Shown one piece after another: positions 35,359-43,988 of a stretch of DNA of 64,000 bases (positions within the stretch are counted from its first letter, which is position 1; every line of letters starts with the position of its first letter). The translations under genes were made by a program, and so were the position numbers. The stretch comes from AP-15 sp963795485 (lineage in GTDB: Bacteria > Pseudomonadota > Alphaproteobacteria > ATCC43930 > CGMCC-115725). Location of the stretch: assembly GCA_963795485.1 (NCBI GenBank), contig CAWCIL010000034.1:146387-210386 (forward strand). The letters are read 5' to 3'. The notes below the pieces were generated by a model, which searched no databases, had not been told where the DNA came from, and worked only from the letters and a program-made list of their open reading frames with translations.

Positions 35359-35479
35359 GGTCTGCTACCGATGGAGAGAGACGGCGCTAGCTTACTGTCC
35401 CGCACAGCGACTGTGAAGCTCCGTTCGGGCAGTTTACTACGACCCTTGAAGACTACGGCATCGCCGTACATATAAGGCG

Positions 35480-35758
35480 ATGGACTTCGAATGGGACCCG
35501 GCCAAGCGATCGACCAATCTCGCGAAGCATGGGATCGATTTCCCTGGCGCTTCGAGGGTGTTCGACGATCCCCTCGCCCGGATTGAGGTCGACCCCCGGA
35601 GCTACGGCCGGGAAATGCGATTTCGGGCGATCGGCTCCGTCAACGGCACGGTCTTATTCGTCTGTTTCACAATGCGCGGCGAGAAATGCCGCATCATCGG
35701 CGCCAGGAGGGCAAACCGCCGTGAAAGAGAAAGTTACACGTTATCGGCCCGGAATTGA
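35480..35758 (+). CDS. brnT: BrnT-family ribonuclease toxin
   Basis: A 92-residue toxin of the BrnTA (RelE-fold) type. The family pattern is complete: FEWDPAKRSTNLAKHGIDFPGASRVFDDP, then RFRAIGSVNGTVLFVCFTMRGEKCRIIGARRANRRERESY, with the basic catalytic surface (RRANRRER). It cleaves mRNA when free of antitoxin. The antitoxin start lies inside the end of this gene (38-base overlap), so the two are translationally coupled. Confidence 0.9.
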   Translation: MDFEWDPAKRSTNLAKHGIDFPGASRVFDDPLARIEVDPRSYGREMRFRAIGSVNGTVLFVCFTMRGEKCRIIGARRANRRERESYTLSARN

Positions 35759-36077
35759 TCCTAAGTCCGACCGAACTGACTGGGAGCGGGTCAATCGAAT
35801 GACCGAGGAGGAGATCGAGGCGGCCGCGCTGTCGGACCCGGATGCACAGCCGATGACCGAGGAGGAGCTCGCCCGGATGTTCCGGCCCGGCCTGCTGCGC
35901 GAGACACGTGAACGGCTCGGCTTGAGCCAGGCGGAGTTTGCCGAGCGCTTTCACATCAACCTGCGCACATTACAGGATTGGGAGCAGGCCCGGCGCGTCC
36001 CCGACGAGACCGCCCGCGCCTATCTGCGGGTCATCGAGCGCGCCCCCGATGCCGTCGCCGCGGCGCTCCAGGACTGA
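35721..36077 (+). CDS. BrnA-like antitoxin with HTH (XRE) domain
   Basis: A 118-residue antitoxin. GTG 35721 follows CAGGAGG (35704-35710). The N-terminal half (SDRTDWERVNRMTEEEIEAAALSDPDAQPMT) resembles the toxin-binding part of BrnA; instead of a ribbon-helix-helix the C-terminus is a lambda-repressor-like helix-turn-helix (RERLGLSQAEFAERFHINLRTLQDWEQARRVPDETARAYL). It would bind BrnT and repress the operon. Such swaps of DNA-binding domain occur among BrnT partners. Confidence 0.82.
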   Translation: MKEKVTRYRPGIDPKSDRTDWERVNRMTEEEIEAAALSDPDAQPMTEEELARMFRPGLLRETRERLGLSQAEFAERFHINLRTLQDWEQARRVPDETARAYLRVIERAPDAVAAALQD

Positions 36078-36210
36078 CCGGACCCCGCCGGGGCGGGCTG
36101 CACCCTCAAGCGGATCAGGACGGCGCTGGGCGGCTGGCGTGTCGCTCGCGACCGGTTGATCGCGGTCGGCTCTCCCGATACGATCGGCTACGGGCTACGA
36201 GGGCGGAGAC

Positions 36211-36429
36211 ATGGATAAGTTCGGCTGCACTAGGTCGTTAGGCGAGGAAATCTATTTCGCGACGTTGATCGCCGAAAACGCACAGCAAGCCAAAGAAATG
36301 GCCATCGCCGAAGTCAACGAGAAATTCCACAAAAGTGGCGGCCGCGTCCGAGAATGGAGCCTCAGGGTTCTCGAATCGGACGTCGATGGCCCCGCCCGCA
36401 TCATCGATTGCGGCTACCGCGAAGCGTGA
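36211..36429 (+). CDS. Small hypothetical protein
   Basis: A 72-residue soluble protein, ATG after GGGCGGAGAC. Mixed alpha/beta character (EEIYFATLIAENAQQAKEMAIAEVNEKFHK, then REWSLRVLESD). No family recognised. It may be a remnant or a real orphan following the BrnT module; the frame is short, so the call is tentative. Confidence 0.45.
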   Translation: MDKFGCTRSLGEEIYFATLIAENAQQAKEMAIAEVNEKFHKSGGRVREWSLRVLESDVDGPARIIDCGYREA

Positions 36430-36902
36430 ACCCCGCAACGATTAACACGAGATTGAGCGTTGTCAGAGGGCGAGTTTACCCGATCCGAAGCGCTCGATAG
36501 GCTTGCGGTAAAAACAACCATACAATTGTCACAGTCGTATCATACAAACAGGGGCGTCGTCGTGCACCAGCCGGTGCAAGGGTTCTTGTTTCGGGGGATT
36601 GGCGGTTCCTGATCTCGACCTGATCAAAGAGGCAGAACAGGGGAAGCTGTTTGCTCAGGGTAGGGGCGGCAATCCCAACGACAGCTCGACCATCTACAGT
36701 GTCGTGACCGCCAACCTGTTTCTGCTGTTCTGCCGCTGGTGGCCCGACCCTTCGAGACGGCGAGGGGCGGCGCGGCTCCCAAAGCTCCCCTGCTTGTATT
36801 TTCTCTGTATTTTCATGAGGTGTGGGAGGAGCCAATTCCGGATCGCTGTCGCGGCTTGTTGTGTCGAGCTCGGACATTCGGATCCCGCGAGTGGAGGTGC
36901 GT
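36430..36902. other. 473-base gene-free stretch
   Basis: Noticeably less GC-rich than its neighbours around 36,505-36,545. It contains TACAATTGT (36521-36529), also found within the palindrome at 43808-43823. Around 36,600-36,660 the plus strand could code VPDLDLIKEAEQGKLFAQ, which recalls the N-terminus of DUF5681 proteins but is then disrupted; at most a short relic. It ends with the GGAGG of the next gene (36893-36897). Confidence 0.45.
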
Positions 36903-37958
36903 GTGAAATTCGGCAATTTTCTGTTTCCCGACAGCCGCGATCCGGAGCGCGACGGCGTCGTCATCGACGAGACCTTGCGCGAGGCCTGGCTCTCCGACGA
37001 GCTCGGCCTAGACGTGATCTGGCTCGCCGAGCATCATTTCGACGGCATCTGCGCCTATGCCGACCCGATCGCCTTTGCCGGGGCGCTGGCGACCTTGACC
37101 CGGCACGCCAAAATCGGCTTCGCGGTGCTGCAGATGGCGCTGCACCACCCGATCCGCCTCGCCGAGCAACTGGCGGTGCTCGACCACATCACCAAGGGCC
37201 GGCTGATCGTCGGCCTCGGCCGCGGCTCCTCCTACAACATCTACGACTACCAGGGCTTCGGCATCGATCATCACGAAGCCCAGGCGCGGCTCGACGAGGC
37301 CGAGGAACTCCTGGTCCGGGCGTGGACCAGCGGCAGCTTTCGGCATCACGGCCGGTTCTGGGACCTCGACGTGCCGATGCTGCGCCCACGGCCCTATACC
37401 AAGCCGCATCCGCCGATGGTCCGCGCCGCCTCTGGCGAGGCTTCGATGCTGGAACTGGCGCGCCAGGGCCGGCCGTTCCTGATGAACGTGCAGCCGATCG
37501 CCGTGACCCGGCGGCGCTTCGGGCTCTACCGCGAGGCGATGAGCCAAGCCGGCTTCGACGACGAAACGATCGCCCGCAACCTCAACCGGTGCTGGGTGTG
37601 GCGGAATGTCTTCGTCGCCGAGACCGACGCCGAGGCGGCGCGGGTCAGCGTCCCAGCGTTTCAGGCGATGGTCGAAGCGCGCGCGGAATTGCGTAACCGC
37701 ATCTACCGCGACACTGGCATGCGGATCGAGGTGCCGGAAGGCGACCTGCCGTCGGCCCGCGCCGGCGCCGAGCACGGCTTTATCCACGGCTCGCCGGCGA
37801 CGGTGGCGGCGGCGATCGCCGAAATCGACGGGCTCGGGGTCGGCGGTGTAATTGCGACCTTCCGCCTCGGGCCGATGACGCACGAGGCGGCCACCGCCAG
37901 CCTGCGGCTATTTATGCGTGAGGTCGCACCCCGGTTTCGTCGCCACGGCGCCGGATGA
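36903..37958 (+). CDS. LLM-class flavin-dependent oxidoreductase
   Basis: A 351-residue luciferase-like monooxygenase, of a different subgroup from the tandem pair at 2.8-5.0 kb. GTG 36903 is placed 5 bases after GGAGG. Motifs: MKFGNFLFP, VIWLAEHHFDGICAYADP, KIGFAVLQMALHHPIRLAEQLAVLDHITKGRLIVGLGRGS, and PRPYTKPHPPMVRAASGE. It heads a possible catabolic operon with an SDR and an FAH-family hydrolase (gap about 110 bases). Substrate unknown. Confidence 0.83.
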   Translation: MKFGNFLFPDSRDPERDGVVIDETLREAWLSDELGLDVIWLAEHHFDGICAYADPIAFAGALATLTRHAKIGFAVLQMALHHPIRLAEQLAVLDHITKGRLIVGLGRGSSYNIYDYQGFGIDHHEAQARLDEAEELLVRAWTSGSFRHHGRFWDLDVPMLRPRPYTKPHPPMVRAASGEASMLELARQGRPFLMNVQPIAVTRRRFGLYREAMSQAGFDDETIARNLNRCWVWRNVFVAETDAEAARVSVPAFQAMVEARAELRNRIYRDTGMRIEVPEGDLPSARAGAEHGFIHGSPATVAAAIAEIDGLGVGGVIATFRLGPMTHEAATASLRLFMREVAPRFRRHGAG

Positions 37959-38068
37959 GGATGGGGGCACCTTTCGGCCACTCGAACGTGCCGACCTGCG
38001 AGCGGATTTACAGCCGCACCTTGGGCGTGGCAATTTCCCCGCCGGACAGGTGAAGGCGGGCGGCGGCG

Positions 38069-38824
38069 ATGGCGGGACGGCTCGCGGGCAAGCGCGCGTT
38101 GGTGACGGCGGCGGCGCAGGGGATCGGCCGGGCGACGGCATTGGCCTTTGCCGCGGAGGGGGCGAGCGTGTTGGCGACCGACATCGCCGAGGACAAGCTC
38201 TCCCCGTTGGCCGACGCGCTGATCGCCGCCCGCCGGCTCGACGTGACCGAGGACGACGCGATCGCGGCCTTGGCCGCCGAGCTGGGGCCGCTCGACGTGC
38301 TCTTCAACTGCGCCGGCTTTGTCCATCACGGCACGGTCCTCGACGCCGAGCCGATCGACTGGGATGCGTCCTTCGTCCTCAACGTGCGTTCGATGTTCAT
38401 GATGATCCGCGCCTTTCTGCCGAAAATGCTGGAGCGCGGCGGCGGCGCCTCGATCATCAACATGGCCTCGACGGTGTCCTCGGTCAAAGGCGTGCCGAAC
38501 CGCTGCGTCTACGGCGCCACCAAGGCCGCGGTGATCGGGCTGACCAAGTCGGTCGCCGCCGATTTCATCACCGCCGGCATCCGCTGCAACGCGATCTGCC
38601 CGGGCACGATCGAAACGCCCTCGCTCGGCGACCGCATTGCCGCGCAGGGGGTTAGGGTCGTCGGCGGCACCGAGGCCGCGCGCCGCGCCTTTGTCGAGCG
38701 CCAGCCCTTGGGCCGGCTCGGCACGCCCGAGGAGGTCGCCGCCCTCGCGGTCTATCTCGCCTCGGACGAATCCTCGTTCACCACCGGCGCGATCCACGTG
38801 ATCGACGGCGGTTTTACGCTCTGA
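38069..38824 (+). CDS. SDR family oxidoreductase (2-keto-3-deoxy-L-fuconate dehydrogenase-like)
   Basis: A 251-residue short-chain dehydrogenase. Cofactor motif TAAAQGIGRA near residue 13, NCAG near 83, catalytic Ser in NMASTVSSVKG, YxxxK in YGATKAA, and C-terminal VIDGGFTL. The sequence SSVKGVPNRCVYGATKAAVIGLTKSVAADFI resembles dehydrogenases of the non-phosphorylated L-fucose/L-rhamnose pathway and human BDH2. Its neighbour 22 bases downstream is an FAH-family hydrolase, the enzyme that follows in that pathway, supporting a sugar-acid role. Confidence 0.83.
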   Translation: MAGRLAGKRALVTAAAQGIGRATALAFAAEGASVLATDIAEDKLSPLADALIAARRLDVTEDDAIAALAAELGPLDVLFNCAGFVHHGTVLDAEPIDWDASFVLNVRSMFMMIRAFLPKMLERGGGASIINMASTVSSVKGVPNRCVYGATKAAVIGLTKSVAADFITAGIRCNAICPGTIETPSLGDRIAAQGVRVVGGTEAARRAFVERQPLGRLGTPEEVAALAVYLASDESSFTTGAIHVIDGGFTL

Positions 38825-38846
38825 GCCGCAACAGGAGGCATACCCG

Positions 38847-39695
38847 ATGAAGCTTTGTCGCTACGGGCCCGCGGGCCGCGAGAAACCGGGTCTCGTCGAT
38901 CGCGACGGCAAGATCCGCGACCTTTCCGGCGTAGTCGGCGACATCGACGGCGCCGCACTCGCGCCGGCCTCGCTCGACCGGCTGCGCCGTACCGATCCGG
39001 CGAGCCTGCCGCTGGTTTCGGGAACGCCGCGGCTCGGCCCCTGCGTCGGGCGGGTCCCGAAATTCATCGCCATCGGCCTCAATTATCGCCAGCACGCGGC
39101 CGAGACCGGCGCGGCGATCCCCAAAGAGCCGATCATCTTCATGAAGGCCACCTCGTGCATCGTCGGCCCCAACGACGACGTAGTCATCCCGAAAGCCTCG
39201 CAAAAGACCGACTGGGAGGTCGAGCTCGGCATCGTCATCGGCACCCTCGCCCGCTATGTCGTCGCGAATGACGCGCGCCGCCATGTCGCCGGCTATTGCG
39301 TCGTCAACGACGTCTCCGAGCGCGAATTTCAGATCGAGCGCGGCGGGCAGTGGACCAAGGGCAAGAGCGCCGACACCTTTGGCCCGATCGGACCGTGGGT
39401 GGTCACCGCCGACGAGGTTCCCGATCCCGGCAATTTGGCGCTGTGGACCGAGGTCAACGGCAAGCGGGTGCAGAACAGCAACACCGCCGACCTGATCTTC
39501 GGCATCGACGAGATCGTCAGCTATGTCAGCCATTTCCTGACGCTGGAGCCGGGCGACGTGATCGCCACCGGCACGCCCTCCGGGGTCGGGCTCGGCATGA
39601 AGCCGCCGCAGTTCCTGAAGCCCGGCGACCGGATGCGGCTCTCGGTCGAGGGGTTGGGCGAGCAGAACCAGCGCCTGGCGGCCTTCGCCGGATAA
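38847..39695 (+). CDS. Fumarylacetoacetate hydrolase family protein (diketo-deoxy sugar acid hydrolase-like)
   Basis: A 282-residue FAH-superfamily enzyme. Metal-site and catalytic segments are IGLNYRQHAAETG, EPIIFMKATSCIVGPNDDVVIP, KTDWEVELGIVIG, VVNDVSEREFQ, KSADTFGPIGPW and TGTPSGVGLG. It matches the group including 2,4-diketo-3-deoxy-L-fuconate hydrolase and ureidoglycolate lyase-like enzymes, which cleave a C-C bond of 2,4-diketo acids. Coupled with the preceding SDR, it would hydrolyse the diketo acid that the SDR forms. Confidence 0.85.
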   Translation: MKLCRYGPAGREKPGLVDRDGKIRDLSGVVGDIDGAALAPASLDRLRRTDPASLPLVSGTPRLGPCVGRVPKFIAIGLNYRQHAAETGAAIPKEPIIFMKATSCIVGPNDDVVIPKASQKTDWEVELGIVIGTLARYVVANDARRHVAGYCVVNDVSEREFQIERGGQWTKGKSADTFGPIGPWVVTADEVPDPGNLALWTEVNGKRVQNSNTADLIFGIDEIVSYVSHFLTLEPGDVIATGTPSGVGLGMKPPQFLKPGDRMRLSVEGLGEQNQRLAAFAG

Positions 39696-39832
39696 GCGGC
39701 GATCACAGAGGCGCAGTCCCGCCTAAATGGGGCGGCAATAGGGCAATCTGATGGCTGGCGCGAGGCGGCGCGGTTGCGATATGATCCGGCGTCCCGCGCG
39801 CTTGCCGCTTTCTTCTGCCGTTCAGAGGACCC

Positions 39833-40363
39833 ATGTTCGAACGCCGCCCCGGCTTTTTCCGCGAAGATACCCTCCCTGGGCGTCGCGTTGAAGCCAAAGT
39901 CAAATGGTTCAGCGCCGGCAAGGGTTTCGGCTTCGTCACCCTGTCGGATGGGTCGCAAGACGCCTTTCTGCCGATGGCTGTCTTGCGCCGCGCCGGGTAC
40001 GAGGACGTGCCGGAAGGCGCCTCGATCACCTGCGAGATCGGCGCCGGGGCCAAGGGCCCGCTGGTCACCACTGTGCTCAATGTCGACCGCATCACGGCGA
40101 CAGGGCCGTCCGGCGGCGGGGTTGGAGGTTTTGACCGCCGTGTCCCGCGCCCCTGCGGGACCTTGGAGGGAGCGGTCAAATGGTTCGAGACCGGAAAGGG
40201 TTACGGGTTCGTTTCTCCCGATGGCGGCGGCAAGGACGTGTTCGTCCACGTCACCGCGCTGCGCCGCAGCGGAGTGGCGGCACTCGACCCGGGCCAGCGG
40301 GTCAGGGTCGAGGTCGTCGATGGTAAGAAGGGCCTGGAGGCCGAGCGCGTCACCCTTCTCTGA
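39833..40363 (+). CDS. Double cold-shock-domain protein
   Basis: A 176-residue RNA-binding protein with two cold-shock domains, a form common in alphaproteobacteria. Domain 1 (near 20-86) has KWFSAGKGFGFV (RNP1) but DAFLPM where RNP2 usually reads VFVH, so its RNA surface is altered; domain 2 (near 110-175) has KWFETGKGYGFV and KDVFVHV, both intact. A glycine linker joins them. Probably an RNA chaperone acting under cold or stationary-phase stress. Confidence 0.9.
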   Translation: MFERRPGFFREDTLPGRRVEAKVKWFSAGKGFGFVTLSDGSQDAFLPMAVLRRAGYEDVPEGASITCEIGAGAKGPLVTTVLNVDRITATGPSGGGVGGFDRRVPRPCGTLEGAVKWFETGKGYGFVSPDGGGKDVFVHVTALRRSGVAALDPGQRVRVEVVDGKKGLEAERVTLL

Positions 40364-40606
40364 AGTGTCGTCGTAATCGCCAAGCGCGAGGGCTGGCGGC
40401 GCGTGGCCCTCTCGCAGGCCGCTGGCGCTGCGACGACCGGCTCTGAGCGCAGCGCGGCTCGTCAAATGACAGCTTTGTTAACGTCGAGGATGACGCGGAA
40501 TGCGCGGCATGATAGGCGTGTTCTAATGGATGCGCCCGGAACACCGGCTCCGGAAGCGTCTTGGGTTGTGCGACGCCGGTCCTGTCGGCATGACGAGAGC
40601 GAGACG

Positions 40607-41245
40607 ATGGACTTGCACGATACGATCCGGACCTACCGCTTGTTTTCGGGCTCTTACGACATCGTCTTCGGCCCGGTGTTTCATCCCGGCCGCAAGGAGG
40701 CGGTGCGCATCGCCAACGATCGGCCAGGCCAGCGCATTCTCGAGGTCGGGGTCGGCACCGGCCTGTCCCTGCCGCATTTCCGCACCAATTCGCGGGTGAC
40801 CGGCATCGACGTTTCCGCCGAGATGCTGGAAAAGGCCAAGCGGCGCACCCAGCGGCTGGGGCTGGCGCATGTCGAGGGCCTGCATCTGATGGACGCCGAG
40901 AACCTGGAATTCGCCGACAACTCGTTCGACGCGGTGTTGGCGCTCTACGTCGCCTCGGTGGTGCCCAACCCGGCCCGCTTCGCCGCGGAAATGCGCCGGG
41001 TGTGCATCCCGGGCGGAGCCATTGTCGTGGTCAACCACTTCACCAGCGAGAACCCGGCAGCGCGGTTCATGGAACGGCGCCTCGCGCATCTCGCCCGCCA
41101 TATCGGCTTTCACTCCGATTTCCCGTTCGAGACCTTCCAGCGCGACAGCCGCCTGTCGATCCGCGAGGTGCGGCCGAGCAATCTGTTCGGTTACTGGAAG
41201 CTCCTACGCTGCGTCAACGAGAAGCCGGCTTCGGCCCCCGGTTGA
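40607..41245 (+). CDS. pmtA: Phosphatidylethanolamine N-methyltransferase (PmtA, Rhodobacter type)
   Basis: A 212-residue class I SAM methyltransferase that methylates phosphatidylethanolamine towards phosphatidylcholine at the membrane surface. The N-terminal amphipathic segment is YRLFSGSYDIVFGPVFHPGRKEAV; the SAM motif is ILEVGVGTGLSLPHF, with DVSAEMLEKAK and LALYVASVVPNPARFAAEMRRV following. The YDxVFGPVFHPGR pattern is typical of the alphaproteobacterial PmtA. Start ATG 40607. Phosphatidylcholine synthesis fits the proposed lineage. Confidence 0.85.
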   Translation: MDLHDTIRTYRLFSGSYDIVFGPVFHPGRKEAVRIANDRPGQRILEVGVGTGLSLPHFRTNSRVTGIDVSAEMLEKAKRRTQRLGLAHVEGLHLMDAENLEFADNSFDAVLALYVASVVPNPARFAAEMRRVCIPGGAIVVVNHFTSENPAARFMERRLAHLARHIGFHSDFPFETFQRDSRLSIREVRPSNLFGYWKLLRCVNEKPASAPG

Positions 41246-41460
41246 CGCGGCGGGTCGGTCGGCCGCGCGCCCCCGGCCTCCTTCTGGGGGCTGAGCAGTT
41301 AATCTTATTGGCGGCCATGCGCGCTGCCAGCCACCCAGACGCTGCGGCTGCGCAAGGCGCCCTGCCCGCCGGGCTGCTTTCCCCCAATGGCAGTGCGGCT
41401 GTTCCGCGTAGGATATGAGTTCAGCTCCAGATGGGCGACATTGCAGACGAGGATAGAAGG

Positions 41461-41928
41461 ATGAAGCCTTCCACCATTGGCGCAGCGCTGGCGTGCTCGC
41501 TCGCCTTGCTCATAGTATATGTCCAGCATTCGCATGCCGCAGCACCGGCAACCCCGGCGCCGACGTGGACAATTAATGAACAGAAAACGATCTCGACGGT
41601 AAAATTGCCCAGCAACCCTCCGGCCACTCTTACTCTGGACGCATCCCAGGTGGAGAGGATGATCGATATGTTGGCCCGAATGCGCGCCGAAATGAAGCCG
41701 CCGCGGCCGACCGGCGAGCCTGCACCGGGAACCGCCATCAATGTCGCTACCGCAGGCCGTTGGTGGGTGCAGCCGGACGGGACCGGCATCGACCTCGCCA
41801 TCCTTCATCCCGGCTATGGGTGGGTTGGTGTCGAGCTCGACCGAAACTCCATCGAGGAGCTAAACCGGCGCCTCTACCTCGCCATCCGTCGGGCACCGAC
41901 ACGAAGGCGGGTCTACGAGCACAGGTGA
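41461..41928 (+). CDS. Exported hypothetical protein
   Basis: A 155-residue protein with a Sec signal peptide (MKPSTIGAALACSLALLIVYVQHSHA). The mature part begins with a Pro/Ala stretch, then a short helical segment (ASQVERMIDMLARMRAEM) and a region with aromatic residues (GRWWVQPDGTG, HPGYGWVGVEL). No family recognised. Convergent with the GMC oxidoreductase. Confidence 0.55.
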   Translation: MKPSTIGAALACSLALLIVYVQHSHAAAPATPAPTWTINEQKTISTVKLPSNPPATLTLDASQVERMIDMLARMRAEMKPPRPTGEPAPGTAINVATAGRWWVQPDGTGIDLAILHPGYGWVGVELDRNSIEELNRRLYLAIRRAPTRRRVYEHR

Positions 41929-41957
41929 GGAGCGCGCGGCCGTCGCCGCGACCGGTC

Positions 41958-43571
41958 TCAGCTGCGGGCGTCGGCCAGGATCATCGCGGCACCCTTTTCG
42001 GCGATCATGATCGTCGGGGCGTTGGTGTTGGTCGAGGTCACCGCCGGCATCACCGAGGCGTCGATCACCCGCAGCCGCTCGAGGCCGTGGACGCGCAGAT
42101 GGTCGTCGACGACGGCCAGCTGGTCGCTGCCCATCTTGCAGCTGCAGGTCGCGTGAAACACCGTCGAGCCGTATTGGCGGGCATAATCGAGGAGCTCGTC
42201 GTCGCTCTGGACATCCGCGCCGGGGAGGGTCTCGGCGACGACGTATTTTTTGATCGCCGGGGCTGCGAACAGCCGCCGCGCCAGCTTGAGCCCGCCGACG
42301 ACGCAGCGCCGGTCGGTGTCCTCTGCCAGATATCGCGGGTTGATCGCCGGCGCCGCCGCCGGGTCGGGCGATCTCGCCTCGACATAGCCGCGCGACAATG
42401 GACGCATCTGCCACATGCCGACAGTCATGCCGGGCTGGTCGTCGAGGCGCCGCACCGGCCCCGGTGCGAAGCTGCCCGGCGAGAACAGGCACTGGATGTC
42501 GGGGGTCGCCGATTCCTCAAGGACCTTGACCGAGGCGCAGACCAGGGAACTGGCATAGGTCAGCATGCCGGTGCCGGCAATGAGGTAGCGCAAGATTTCG
42601 CCGGCGAACGGCAGGCCGCGCGATTTCTCGTTCAAAGTCTTGGCGCCGGCGACCGAGCAGGCGACGCGCGCGATGTAATGGTCCTGGAAATTCCGGCCGA
42701 CCCCGGGCAGGGCGTGCCGGACTTCGAGGCCGACGCGGCCAAGATGGTCGGGATCGCCGACCCCCGACAATTGCAGGACGTGCGGCGAGCCGATGGCCCC
42801 GGCCGAGAGGATCACCTCGCGCGCGGCATCGATTCGCTCGACCGCGCTGCCGTTGCCGCCGCGCCGGTATTCGACACCGGTCGCGCGGGCGCCGTCGAGC
42901 CGGACGCGATGAACCAACGCCCCGGTGACGATCCGCAGGTTGGGCCGTTTTTTCGCCGCCCGCAGATAGGTGCGCGCCGCACTTTGCCGGCGCCGGCCGC
43001 GGCGGGTCTGCTGGACCCAGCCGATATTGTCGCCGGAGCCCGGCGGCAGATGGTTGACGTCCTCTCGGTATTCGAGGCCAATCTCTTGCCCGGCCTCGAT
43101 CATGGTGTGGCACAGGAGCGGCCGGTCGGCGGCGTTCGAGGTCAGGAGCGGCCCGTCATGCCCGTGAAACTCGTCCTGCCCGCGCTCCCAGCTCTCGGCT
43201 TTTTTGAAATAGGGCAAGACATCGTCCCATGACCAGCCGCGGTTGCCGAGCTGGCCCCAATGGTCGAAATCCTCGGGCTGACCGCGGACATAGATCATGC
43301 CGTTGATCGAGCTGGAGCCGCCCAATACCCGGCCGCGCGGGTAGGGGATGGCCCGCCCGTTGGTGCCGGGGTCGGGCTCGGCCGTGTAGCCCCAGGTGAT
43401 GGTCGGATGGTCGAGCAACTTCATGTAGCCGGCCGGGACATGAATCAACGGGTTGCGGTCGGGCCCGCCGGCCTCGATCAAGACGACGCGGGTCGCGGGG
43501 TCTGCGCTGAGCCGGTTGGCCAAGACGCATCCGGCCGAGCCGGCGCCGACGATCACGTAATCCGCCTTCAT
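41958..43571 (-). CDS. GMC-family FAD-dependent oxidoreductase (choline/alcohol dehydrogenase-like)
   Basis: A 537-residue glucose-methanol-choline oxidoreductase. The FAD fingerprint is DYVIVGAGSAGCVLANRLS (residues 4-22); GMC signature 1 is GRVLGGSSSINGMIYVRG, signature 2 is SAGAIGSPHVLQLSGVG. The active-site His is in YGSTVFHATCSCKMG and the second catalytic position is Asn in TSTNTNAPTIMIAEKGA. It oxidises a primary or secondary alcohol. No betB or betI adjoins it, so choline is not favoured over other alcohols. Confidence 0.87.
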   Translation of the reverse strand: MKADYVIVGAGSAGCVLANRLSADPATRVVLIEAGGPDRNPLIHVPAGYMKLLDHPTITWGYTAEPDPGTNGRAIPYPRGRVLGGSSSINGMIYVRGQPEDFDHWGQLGNRGWSWDDVLPYFKKAESWERGQDEFHGHDGPLLTSNAADRPLLCHTMIEAGQEIGLEYREDVNHLPPGSGDNIGWVQQTRRGRRRQSAARTYLRAAKKRPNLRIVTGALVHRVRLDGARATGVEYRRGGNGSAVERIDAAREVILSAGAIGSPHVLQLSGVGDPDHLGRVGLEVRHALPGVGRNFQDHYIARVACSVAGAKTLNEKSRGLPFAGEILRYLIAGTGMLTYASSLVCASVKVLEESATPDIQCLFSPGSFAPGPVRRLDDQPGMTVGMWQMRPLSRGYVEARSPDPAAAPAINPRYLAEDTDRRCVVGGLKLARRLFAAPAIKKYVVAETLPGADVQSDDELLDYARQYGSTVFHATCSCKMGSDQLAVVDDHLRVHGLERLRVIDASVMPAVTSTNTNAPTIMIAEKGAAMILADARS

Positions 43572-43988
43572 CCTTTTCTCCTTCCGTTTTTGACGCCCGC
43601 GCCCGCCGGAGACGGAGCCTCCACCTACGGCTAGACATGATAACTCTATTGTTGCCGATGCCGCCCAAAAAGAGCGATGCTGGCTTGGACGATCATCAGG
43701 AAGCCCGGAGCTGTCGGCTTGACATACGCAGACTTGGTCGTGGAGGTTGATTATTTTTAATATCGAAGCGCAATAATTTCAATATTTTCACGCTCGGAGT
43801 TAAACGAAGCTACAATTGTAGCTATTGCGATGATCGCCTTATCGCATCAGCGCCACCCGCGTGAAAGCAGTCACCTTACTCGACCGGGCGAAAGGGCGGA
43901 CAGGGATCCGCGGCGGGCCTAGGTTCGGCCTATGACCGTCAAAGCGGTCGATATAACGGAGAGCGCTCGGCGCTGTGCGACACGAAAA
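43572..43988. other. 417-base gene-free stretch, AT-rich in the middle
   Basis: Divergent start of the GMC gene on the minus strand and the 3' end of thiD. Bases 43,745-43,830 are strikingly AT-rich against this background, and contain a 16-bp palindrome (43808-43823). A perfect -35 element TTGACA is at 43719-43724 but no -10 lies at normal spacing. No coding frame is supported. Confidence 0.5.
43808..43823. promoter_or_regulatory. 16-bp perfect palindrome, possible operator
   Basis: AGCTACAATTGTAGCT, a perfect dyad in the AT-rich region 237 bases upstream of the GMC oxidoreductase start. Size and symmetry suit a dimeric regulator (MarR, LysR or GntR type). The inner TACAATTGT recurs at 36521-36529 upstream of the LLM/SDR/FAH genes. 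Function is inference. Confidence 0.45.

Noticed and set aside
36476..36964. A 162-codon minus-strand frame in the gap before the LLM gene
   Set aside because: No family motif, no start signal, and it overlaps the LLM gene start.
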